From contig NW_022145611.1 of the NCBI RefSeq assembly GCF_000002235.5, forward strand, positions 13,052,882 to 13,116,881: DNA of 64,000 nt. The letters are read 5' to 3'. The translations under genes and the position numbers were made by a program. The notes under the pieces were generated by a model. That model was not told the origin of the DNA, made no database searches, and saw only the letters and a list, made by a program, of their open reading frames with translations. This DNA comes from Strongylocentrotus purpuratus. Its lineage: Eukaryota; Echinodermata; Echinoidea; Camarodonta; Strongylocentrotidae. Shown here one piece after another: positions 56,956 through 64,000 of the stretch; the first letter of the stretch is position 1, and each line of letters opens with the position of its first letter.

Positions 56956-59900
56956 ATGAACCCTGAAGCCGTAAGTAACTTTTTGAATTGTTTTCAGTCT
57001 CCTCCAATAAAGAAAGAATACATGACATTTCAGGACCTTTCTATTTTTTTCTCACATTTCGACGTCTGGCAAGAATCTAGTACTGAGTGCAACGGCACAC
57101 AAAGGGAGTGCCTCTTGGCATATTCTAAAACAGTTTCCAAGAACCATATCAATGTCATTTCTATACACTTCGGTAATCTTAGGAGGAAGACAACGTACAG
57201 CTTGAAGAAAGGGAGGGGGGATGAAGTTGTACAAGAATTGCATAAACTAGTGTCGGGGTTGGGACCAAACTGTTCAAAGATTGGGGTATTGGAGGGTGAT
57301 GTTCAAGCTGCGTTGTGTAACGAGTATGACCGTGAGAGGATGGGATGGGCGTGGATGACGAATGGTGTGGTTTTAGAACTCTATGCGTGGGGTAGGAAAA
57401 ATGATCTTTCCACCGAAAGTTTCAAACAGTTGTTGCGTGCGCTGTTTGAGGTTGATGATAGTGTTGGTAGTGTAAGTACACATAGGCTGCACAACAAAAT
57501 ACGAAAGGTAACTGAACAAAGGAGCTCTGGATTGAATGAAAGAGACTTAGACAAATTCTTGAACGAGGTGTTTGTAATTTTGCCCGTAAGTGGTAATCAG
57601 GCAAGTGGGGTTGGGGGGAGAAGAAAGCCGGATGGTGGGAAGAAGAGGCAAAGTGGTGGGAAGGGAAAGCGCGGGAAAGGGGGTTCGAGGCCAGTTCGCG
57701 AGAGGGTTAGTAGAAGTCAAGAAAAATCCAATTGTAAATGTAGATTTCGAAAGGAATGTATAATACTCAAAACGAGGTTAAGGAAAATGAGAGTAAGGTT
57801 GACCGGCGTAGAAAAGAAACTTAACGACTACAAATTAAGTTTAGCAAAATCGGAAGTACAAAGGCGACGATTTAAGATAAAAGATGAAGGTAGGAAAAGG
57901 GCACTTGATAATCAAACAAAGGCAGTAAAAAAAATGCAAACAGAGTTGCTCTCAAGAAAAATGAAAATTTCGCTTCTTGAAGAACAAACAAAGCAGTTCA
58001 GAAAGTTAAAACAACAAAAAGGGGCGATGAAAGTAATGTGGAAGAAAAGTCAAGTACGCTTGAATTATCTAAAGAAAAGAAACGACTTGCTTTCGAAAAC
58101 TATCCAAGAAAATAAATCTCTCAAACGAAAATTGAAGAAAATGACAGTTAAGTTAGGCAAATTAGCGAGTCCGCTATCGGAGATTGTCATTCAGTCAATC
58201 GAAAAAGGCAAGTACACAGATGAGGTTAGACAGGTATACCAAGAGTTAGAGTGCAAATTTGGAGTCAGTTCAAGGAACTGTGAAGGGGTGGTAAGGTCAA
58301 TAATCGAGGGTTTGACAAAAGCAGAGGTGGGGAAATTACCAAAAAAGGACTTTGCAGCAGATATGTTTCAAGAAGCCAGAGTTCTTAGTCAAATTCAAGT
58401 ATTAGATACGCTGATGAATGAAGACCAGTCAAATCTGACAATAGGGGGGGATGGCACAACAAAGGGGGGTCATCATTATGGGGCTTTTGATATTCACACA
58501 CAAGATGGTGACTGCTATGTCATGGGGGTAAGAGAAAGTGTGGGGGGTACCGCCGAAGAAACTTTAGGTTTAATGAAGGAAGTACTAGAGGATATGTGTA
58601 ATGTTTTAGACGATGAAGGGCCCCAGAAGATGAACAAAATTCTTCAAAAGATGAAAAACACTATCAGTGATAGGCATATTGCTCAAAAAAAATTCAATGA
58701 ACTCTTACAACAGTATAAAAGGGAGGTGCTGCCTAAGGTTGACAATGGGTGGGATGGGTACAGTGAAATTCAGAAGGAAAGGGCAGTTAGTATGAACAAC
58801 TTCTTTTGCGGCTTACATTATATGGTGGGATTAGCAGATCAATCGTCTCAAACATTGAATGTATGGGAGAAAATGATATTTGGTGAAACTAATGTTGGTG
58901 CCAAAAAGGTTGGGGTCTCATCAAAGGGGAATGAAGGGGGTACAGAGAGACTAGTCAGAACAGTATGCAAGGCCATACAGGACAGGGGTTGTGAAAAGTC
59001 AGGAAAACCTGTTCAATTTCGGGCATTTTTAAGGGAGAGAGGAAGAGATTGGGTGCCACTCGCTCCATTCAAGGGAAATAGGTTTAATATTTTATTTAAA
59101 AACGGGGCTGGCGTGTTCTACCTTGCAAGCGATTTAAAGGATTTTTTTAATGATTACAAAGATGATAATTTACTAATGAGAGCTGTCCACGCCGACCTAC
59201 ATGTACCACATTATCTGGCGGCGTGTAGGGCTCTTGGTCTCATTGACCGGTTCGTTACCAAACCCCTTTGGCAAATTCTTGAAACAAAAGAAAACATTAA
59301 CACGATGAATGATAGATACAAAACGATGATGAGTAAGTTTCAGGAATTTGCGGAAGATTCCTCAGAATTCATGAAGGGCAAGTGTAAAATATTTGATGAT
59401 GTAGATATTCCTAACGATGTAATGCTAGATAAGTTAGTTAACCATGAAGGGGATGACCATTTGACCCAACAAGTACTTGAAATGCTTTTCATTGGGTTTG
59501 TAACCGTAACGAATAGACTAGTACATGATCATCTACAGGATAAGTACAAAGACAAAGACGGGGAAGTAGAAAGCGTGCCAAAAACAAATGTATCTGTAGA
59601 AAGGGACTTTGGAATGCTTGACCGAACAATGAAATGCAAACCCAAAGCAAAAACAAACTGTTTGGAGAGCATTATCATGTATTCCAAAAACCAAACAAGC
59701 AAGTGGGTCTCCACTTTACCCGAAGATAAAAGAAAACAATATATGGAAGTAGCGAGAAAACAAAAACATGTTCAAAAACAGAAGTATGCGATGCGTGCCA
59801 AGAAAATTTGGGAGGGTAGGGAAAAAGCAATTAGGGACAAAAGGGAAAGCAAATTGCACAAAGAGGAAAAGGACAACGTAAGAAAAGAAACAGTATACAA

Positions 59901-60741
59901 TGAGGTTAAAGATATGTGCGGGGGGATCTGGACTAAGGCTAATGATGTCACGGTGGGACTTGCAAATCAAACACCAAAACAAAAACTAGACATTTTAAAA
60001 TTGCAACTAAAAGCTCGAAGACTTGTGTTCGGTGACAAAAATGAAAACGGTATTTTGAATTTTTCGGAGAAGGGCAGGGTTAAGACATGGGTTGAACTCA
60101 ATAAACAACTACTAACACTCATTACAAAAAGTCAGGAACGTGCGAGGTTAGTAGAGGATGAAGATCGGGAAATAACAGAAGCATTGTGCGCTCCTAATGA
60201 GAAAGTAGAGGAATACAAAATAAAAATGAAACGGAAAAGGGAAATCGAGTTGGAAAGGGCTAGAAAGCGTCCCAAAATAGGAAGACAGGTGCAGTATAAT
60301 GATCTGGTTGGGAAGATAATTGAACACTTGATAAAGGAGGATAATGACGAAAAATGGTATAGCGCGTTTGTTAGTTCTAAAACCAATCAGGGATTAAATC
60401 TTGTTTATCTTACTGACACCAACAACGTCTATTCTTTTAGCCAGGAGGAAATAAGGGCAGACATGGAAACAGGGGATATATATGTGAAAGAAATAAAAGC
60501 TACAGATTTACTAGGTTTTAAAATAAGACACAAGTTTAATGTAGAAGGGAAAAATGTGTGGTTTACTGGGTACGTAATAGACGCAGAAGAGGGGGAGGGA
60601 GTAAATAAGCCATGCAAAGTGGAATACGAATACTTAGAAGGGGAAGGGGAAGAGGAAGAGGACGAAGATTTAGAGACATGGGAAGGTCTCCTTCTTGAGG
60701 ATTATTGGAAGGGTGAGGTGAGGCTGTTGGAAAAAATGTGA
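56956..60741 (+). CDS. Transposase-like protein (1261 aa) with coiled coil and C-terminal Tudor-like repeats
   Basis: One uninterrupted frame. N-terminal domain 1-205 unrecognised; Gly/Lys/Arg-rich basic linker 215-250; CKCRFRKEC then Lys/Glu coiled coil about 255-400. Core 490-960 looks like an RNase-H/DDE fold: GGDGTTKGGHHYG (D499), NTISDRHIAQKKFNE (D572), NNFFCGLHYMV, GNRFNILF and VSVERDFGMLDRTMKCKP (E882), the last like the hAT Glu block. Then CGGIW, and about 1115-1180 and 1185-1255 two repeats, (D)L(V/L)GxxIxH with W(Y/F), of Spindlin/Tudor type, and an acidic tail. I recall similar unnamed proteins in fish and cnidarians but can name no superfamily. No inverted termini were found. A strong donor (GCC then GTAAGT) sits after codon 5. 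Confidence 0.75.
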   Translation: MNPEAVSNFLNCFQSPPIKKEYMTFQDLSIFFSHFDVWQESSTECNGTQRECLLAYSKTVSKNHINVISIHFGNLRRKTTYSLKKGRGDEVVQELHKLVSGLGPNCSKIGVLEGDVQAALCNEYDRERMGWAWMTNGVVLELYAWGRKNDLSTESFKQLLRALFEVDDSVGSVSTHRLHNKIRKVTEQRSSGLNERDLDKFLNEVFVILPVSGNQASGVGGRRKPDGGKKRQSGGKGKRGKGGSRPVRERVSRSQEKSNCKCRFRKECIILKTRLRKMRVRLTGVEKKLNDYKLSLAKSEVQRRRFKIKDEGRKRALDNQTKAVKKMQTELLSRKMKISLLEEQTKQFRKLKQQKGAMKVMWKKSQVRLNYLKKRNDLLSKTIQENKSLKRKLKKMTVKLGKLASPLSEIVIQSIEKGKYTDEVRQVYQELECKFGVSSRNCEGVVRSIIEGLTKAEVGKLPKKDFAADMFQEARVLSQIQVLDTLMNEDQSNLTIGGDGTTKGGHHYGAFDIHTQDGDCYVMGVRESVGGTAEETLGLMKEVLEDMCNVLDDEGPQKMNKILQKMKNTISDRHIAQKKFNELLQQYKREVLPKVDNGWDGYSEIQKERAVSMNNFFCGLHYMVGLADQSSQTLNVWEKMIFGETNVGAKKVGVSSKGNEGGTERLVRTVCKAIQDRGCEKSGKPVQFRAFLRERGRDWVPLAPFKGNRFNILFKNGAGVFYLASDLKDFFNDYKDDNLLMRAVHADLHVPHYLAACRALGLIDRFVTKPLWQILETKENINTMNDRYKTMMSKFQEFAEDSSEFMKGKCKIFDDVDIPNDVMLDKLVNHEGDDHLTQQVLEMLFIGFVTVTNRLVHDHLQDKYKDKDGEVESVPKTNVSVERDFGMLDRTMKCKPKAKTNCLESIIMYSKNQTSKWVSTLPEDKRKQYMEVARKQKHVQKQKYAMRAKKIWEGREKAIRDKRESKLHKEEKDNVRKETVYNEVKDMCGGIWTKANDVTVGLANQTPKQKLDILKLQLKARRLVFGDKNENGILNFSEKGRVKTWVELNKQLLTLITKSQERARLVEDEDREITEALCAPNEKVEEYKIKMKRKREIELERARKRPKIGRQVQYNDLVGKIIEHLIKEDNDEKWYSAFVSSKTNQGLNLVYLTDTNNVYSFSQEEIRADMETGDIYVKEIKATDLLGFKIRHKFNVEGKNVWFTGYVIDAEEGEGVNKPCKVEYEYLEGEGEEEEDEDLETWEGLLLEDYWKGEVRLLEKM

Positions 60742-60929
60742 ATTAATATGTACAGGGAACATATAGGTTTTTGTAATTATTTGATAATGAATTAAGGCAG
60801 TAACATTCTTTTTTACCTACCTCATAATCAAGAATGCTAGTCATGTTTAGGTCACACGTTCTCCTTCTTCATCTTCTGCTGCTTTAAAGGTAGTAGCACT
60901 CATTTGCACACCTCCCCCAATTTCGACGA

Positions 60930-60935
60930 AATAAA
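60930..60935 (+). promoter_or_regulatory. Poly(A) signal after the transposase-like ORF
   Basis: AATAAA 189 nt beyond the stop codon. It sits next to a SINE-like 3' tail (GTGCTATATAAATGATTTGA), so it may belong to that repeat. Confidence 0.4.
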
Positions 60936-60949
60936 TGGACAATAACTGG

Positions 60950-61135
60950 AATTGTGCTATATAAATGATTTGATTTGATTTATTCATTTATTACCGATTT
61001 ACAAGTTTAAATATTTACATTTGACAGCAATTTATATATCGTACATTGGAACAAAAAAGCAACATGCTAAATTAGGTTAGCCTCAAGATTGTTTTGAATT
61101 ACGTCTAATAAATATTAAAATTAAAGTGGTACAAT
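60950..61135. mobile_element. SINE/LINE 3'-end remnants
   Basis: GTGCTATATAAATGATTTGA followed by TTTATTCATTTATTACCG: two abutting 3' ends, one in each orientation. No coding sequence. Confidence 0.35.
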
Positions 61136-61153
61136 TAAATTACAGAGGTTCAT

Positions 61154-62613
61154 AATTAGGTGGTCTGTCGTTTTCGACAGATCACCTATTGTTTTCGTCA
61201 GAATTTTCTTTCTTTATTTATTTATTTATTATTATTATTATTTATTTTTATTTCTTCCCGTTTTTTGTTTATCGGTTAACTCAAGATCGGTTGTGTTAAT
61301 TTCTTTTAATTTTTACACAGTCATAAGTCATTGTCATGAGACGTGACAGGAACATTTTCAAGGTCATCAATTTATCGTGACGTCATCCAGGCGCCATTTT
61401 GTGAAATCACGTTATCCATCATATCTTCATGATGGATCAGCAAAGATCATTCATATTCATATCACATATATTTCAGGTCAAGGGTCAACAGATCATGTCA
61501 TCAAAGGTCACATAAAGGTCACGACGCGCGCGTACGTGCGCGTCAAAATTTAAAAATGCTCAAAATTACTTAACTATTGAAGGAGAGTACGAATCAGGTC
61601 ATTTTAAGCATTTCAAAATTTTCCGTCCGTAAGTGTCAACGCGCGCGTTGCGCGCGCTCACAACGCGCGGAAAAGGTCAAATTCATTTTTTTTTACATGA
61701 TTTAGATTTCTCTTACCGTAAATGACAATTTACATTAATTTCAGTCACTCTTGACCTTTTATAGGGCCGTGAGCGCGCGTCAAAGTTCAAAATCCGCGCG
61801 TACTGCTATGGGCAATATAATGCAAATTTGATCAAAAACATCCCATTTTAAAAATCAAAATAGCTCTTGAGATAGTCAATTGACCCCAACTTTTATATCA
61901 TGGTTGGAATAAGTATGAGTTGGAGATATGATTTCATGTGTCATTTGACCCTCATTTAACTCATGACGTCATCATAATGGCCTCCGAACTCAAAATTTCA
62001 ATTTGCATATTATGACGTCAGCATATTTTTGTAAAATTGATTGTATCTCTGTAAATATTGATTAATTTTCTTTCAAATTTTGATATGTTCTACCTGAGAA
62101 TATTCTCTACAAATGTAGTCATCATGATATTTCATTTTGACAATGGCATCATGGCGTATTTTTGCGATTAAAGGAGGCATGTCAATTTTTCACATTTTGC
62201 GTGTATTCTCTATGGGACATGACTTTTTCTCAAAACTGGATTCTACATTCTCGTCTTTTGCGAGCAATATCTCCGTCGTTTTATCTTTGTTTACGCTGAG
62301 CTTTGAGTATGTTGTAGCTGAGAAAATAAGCTATCACAAGTGTGCTCTTCATTTTTCGATCAGATGCCGGGATCATGCTCATATTCCACTTGCAAAGTAG
62401 GATTTGAGAATTTCATTTTCCGTTTACGTGTAATCTCTATGGGAAATGTTTTGGTATATCGGTAACGCACTTGACTTCCGACCTCGAGGTCCCTGGTTCG
62501 AGTCCGGGAGTCTCCAACAATTTTTTTTCTTCATTTTTTTTCTTTTTTGACTTTTCAATGATCATAAAATTGAAAACAGACCACCTAATTCGTCCCCATG
62601 ACGAATTAAATTT
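61154..62613. mobile_element. Inverted-ended repeat with internal tRNA-like unit
   Basis: Left end AATTAGGTGGTCTGTCG, itself part of a hairpin with CGACAGATCACCT; right end CAGACCACCTAATT and a second hairpin AATTCGTC/GACGAATT (62587-62607). The interior has GCGCGCGT-rich palindromes (61525-61545, 61635-61670) and no ORF. Separates the transposase-like gene from the SGNH exon. Target duplication not identified. Confidence 0.5.
62452..62519 (+). other. tRNA-like sequence with pol III terminator
   Basis: A-box-like TGGTATATCGGTAACGC, anticodon-arm-like CTTGACTTCCGACCTCGAG, perfect B box GGTTCGAGTCC, then CTCCAACAA and a run of T. The 5' acceptor strand does not pair with the 3' strand and the anticodon loop is too long, so it is a tRNA relic or SINE head, not a normal tRNA gene. 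Confidence 0.55.
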
Positions 62614-62839
62614 CTAGTTGTTATTAATTCAATTATTAAATACCTAGTACAAAATGAGGTGTACATCTCTCTCTTTACTCAAGGTCGGTATCTGAGACGG
62701 GAGTTCCAGTATACATGGCCTATGTAGAGGGAGTGGTGTGTGGGCCCTGTTGAGGGATACTTGTTTTATTTTCGACAAATTATGTGATAATATTTTTGTA
62801 GTGTATAAGATCACTGAATTTATAATTTCATCCCTCTAG

Positions 62840-63385
62840 ATCAATACCTTAATCACGGGACACAGCCTCATACGGGACCTCGGCCAGTATTCACCCAACC
62901 TAAATCTAGCTAAAGATAATATCGAGATTCACGGGTTCCCTGGAGCAACGGTAGGTTCCCTCATTAACAAATTTCATTCTTTATCATTTCTTAAGTACCA
63001 GCTTGTCATTTTCCAGATTGGAGGCAATGACATCTCTGCCCCACACTCCCCCCCTGACAAGGTTATGAGGGACATCCATCACCTCGTAGACAGCGTTAGG
63101 TATCTGAACCCACAAGCCCATATCACGTTCATGGAGTTACTTCCTCGTAAAAAGACTAGAGCTCACAAACATGACGTCCACATTGATATTTATAATTCTA
63201 GGGTAGATCAACTAAATGATTTGCTAAGAGAATTCCTCCCTTCTGTACAGGCTAACTTCTGGCAACATTCCCGGCAAATTAAAGACCCATGTAAGTTTTA
63301 CAAGGATGATGGGGTTCACTTTGCTTACCTACCTCCATACTTTAAGTCCGTTAGAGGGTGTACCATAGAGGCTCTAAAAAACTAA
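62840..63385 (+). CDS. SGNH-hydrolase-like exon
   Basis: Begins after a good acceptor (TTCATCCCTCTAG) in phase 0 and ends at TAA; 181 residues. Motifs: ITGHSLIRDLG (Ser of block I), a Gly block (GFPGATVGSL), IFQIGGNDIS (Asn of block III) and DDGVHF (Asp and His of block V). All four SGNH catalytic residues are present. There is no ATG in the first third, so it needs an upstream exon. The only in-phase candidate I see is codons 1-5 of the large ORF (56956-56970, donor GTAAGT, phase 0), giving a 186-aa protein. Similar SGNH proteins are common in aquatic invertebrates in transposon-like settings; substrate unknown. Confidence 0.7.
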   Translation: MNTLITGHSLIRDLGQYSPNLNLAKDNIEIHGFPGATVGSLINKFHSLSFLKYQLVIFQIGGNDISAPHSPPDKVMRDIHHLVDSVRYLNPQAHITFMELLPRKKTRAHKHDVHIDIYNSRVDQLNDLLREFLPSVQANFWQHSRQIKDPCKFYKDDGVHFAYLPPYFKSVRGCTIEALKN

Positions 63386-63598
63386 ACACTAAAAATGGGA
63401 CCGGCCCACGAGACTGCTTTATAAATAGAAAAAAGGGAACTTGCTTTCTTAATGCTTTCTAACTTCAGTGATCTTTCACACTTTCATTTTTTTGCTATAA
63501 GATTTAGATTCAAACAAAACACTCAAACATTGTAAGGCTGAAATGAAATTGTTTCAAGGTAGCGTAAACTAAAAGCCAACACTTTATGTAAATGGTCC
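63386..63598. other. Sequence after the SGNH exon
   Basis: No AATAAA and no transposon terminus recognised; AT-rich 3' UTR-like sequence. Confidence 0.4.
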
Positions 63599-63611
63599 AA
63601 TGCGTTTAAAA

Positions 63612-64000
63612 TTACGTTTGTATTTTCTTCCGTCCGTCTGTACTTCCGTCCGTCTGTACTTCCTTCCGTATTTCTGTCCGCCCGTACTTCCGTATTTCCG
63701 TCCGTCCGTTCTTCCGTCCGTACTGCCTTCCGTCTGTTCTAATTGTGTCCGTCCGTTCTTCCGTCCGTACTGCCTTCCGTCTGTTCTAATTGTGTCCGTC
63801 CGTCCGTACTTCCGTACTGCCTTCCGTCTGTTCTAATTGTGTCCGTCCGTCCGTACTTCCGTACTGCCTTCCGTCTGTTCTAATTGTGTCCGTCCGTCCG
63901 TACTTACTTCCGTACTGCCTTCCGTCCGTACTGCCTTCCGTCTGTTCTAATTGTGTCCGTCCGTCCGTACTTCCGTACTGCCTTCCGTCTGTTCTAATTG
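63612..64000 (+). repeat. CCGTCCGT minisatellite, runs off the right edge
   Basis: Starts as irregular CCGTCCGT and ACTTCCGT blocks and becomes a regular unit of about 50 bp built of GTCCGTCCGTCCGTACTTCC, GTACTGCCTTCCGTCTGTTC and TAATTGT. Long frames here are only repeat artefacts. Confidence 0.85.

Noticed and set aside
56971-56997. 27-nt GT...AG stretch at the start of the large ORF, ending TTTTCAG
   Set aside because: Too short for a metazoan intron and its length keeps the frame. The donor may be used with a distant acceptor instead.
63600-63836. Plus-strand frame with repeated SVLPS-type units
   Set aside because: Translation of the CCGTCCGT minisatellite; no gene features.

Overview
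The window is animal nuclear DNA, AT-rich, with intron-split genes, GT-AG introns (one GC-AG) and a very dense load of transposons. The gene content is typical of an invertebrate deuterostome. The repeats (tRNA-head SINEs, a CR1-like LINE with a 2A-like motif, a long foldback element, many G/C-tract hAT elements) fit an echinoderm, most likely sea-urchin-like; this is from memory of such genomes, not a search.

Layout. 1-10.4 kb, minus strand: 5' part of a secreted astacin-like protein gene, with a TATA box, a signal-peptide exon, five tiny in-frame linker exons and then astacin-domain exons; where the zinc motif should be, only its first His is left. Fragments of L1/Tx1-like and CR1/L2-like LINEs and a SINE sit in its introns. 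10.9-23.3 kb: transposon field with TTAA-type elements, two copies of a C-tract MITE, an uninterrupted CR1-like LINE ORF (15140-19063) and a hAT element with a perfect 8-bp duplication. 23.9-30.4 kb: a LINE remnant split by a 6.06-kb foldback element (arms about 0.8-0.95 kb, 9-bp duplication), which holds another hAT element and a two-monomer satellite array.

31.5-49.1 kb, plus strand: a complete 16-exon gene for MIS18BP1/KNL2, the centromere licensing factor. The predicted protein is 1110 aa, with SANTA, a CENP-C motif and SANT in order; all exon phases agree. Its introns contain a hairpin element with a nested SINE, hAT and mariner-like elements, a possible 7SL-like SINE and a 38-G run.

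54.98-55.08 kb, plus strand: the first coding exon of CCT4 (TCP-1 delta). The rest is not visible, so its first intron appears to span everything to the right edge. In it lies an expression cassette: a promoter-like region with a duplicated 129-bp unit carrying CACGTGAC, an uninterrupted 1261-codon transposase-like gene with C-terminal Tudor-like repeats, and 2 kb further on an SGNH-hydrolase exon that can be joined in frame to the first five codons of the transposase ORF. That two-product arrangement is the best candidate for something undescribed. No LTR retrotransposon, retrovirus or Polinton was recognised.
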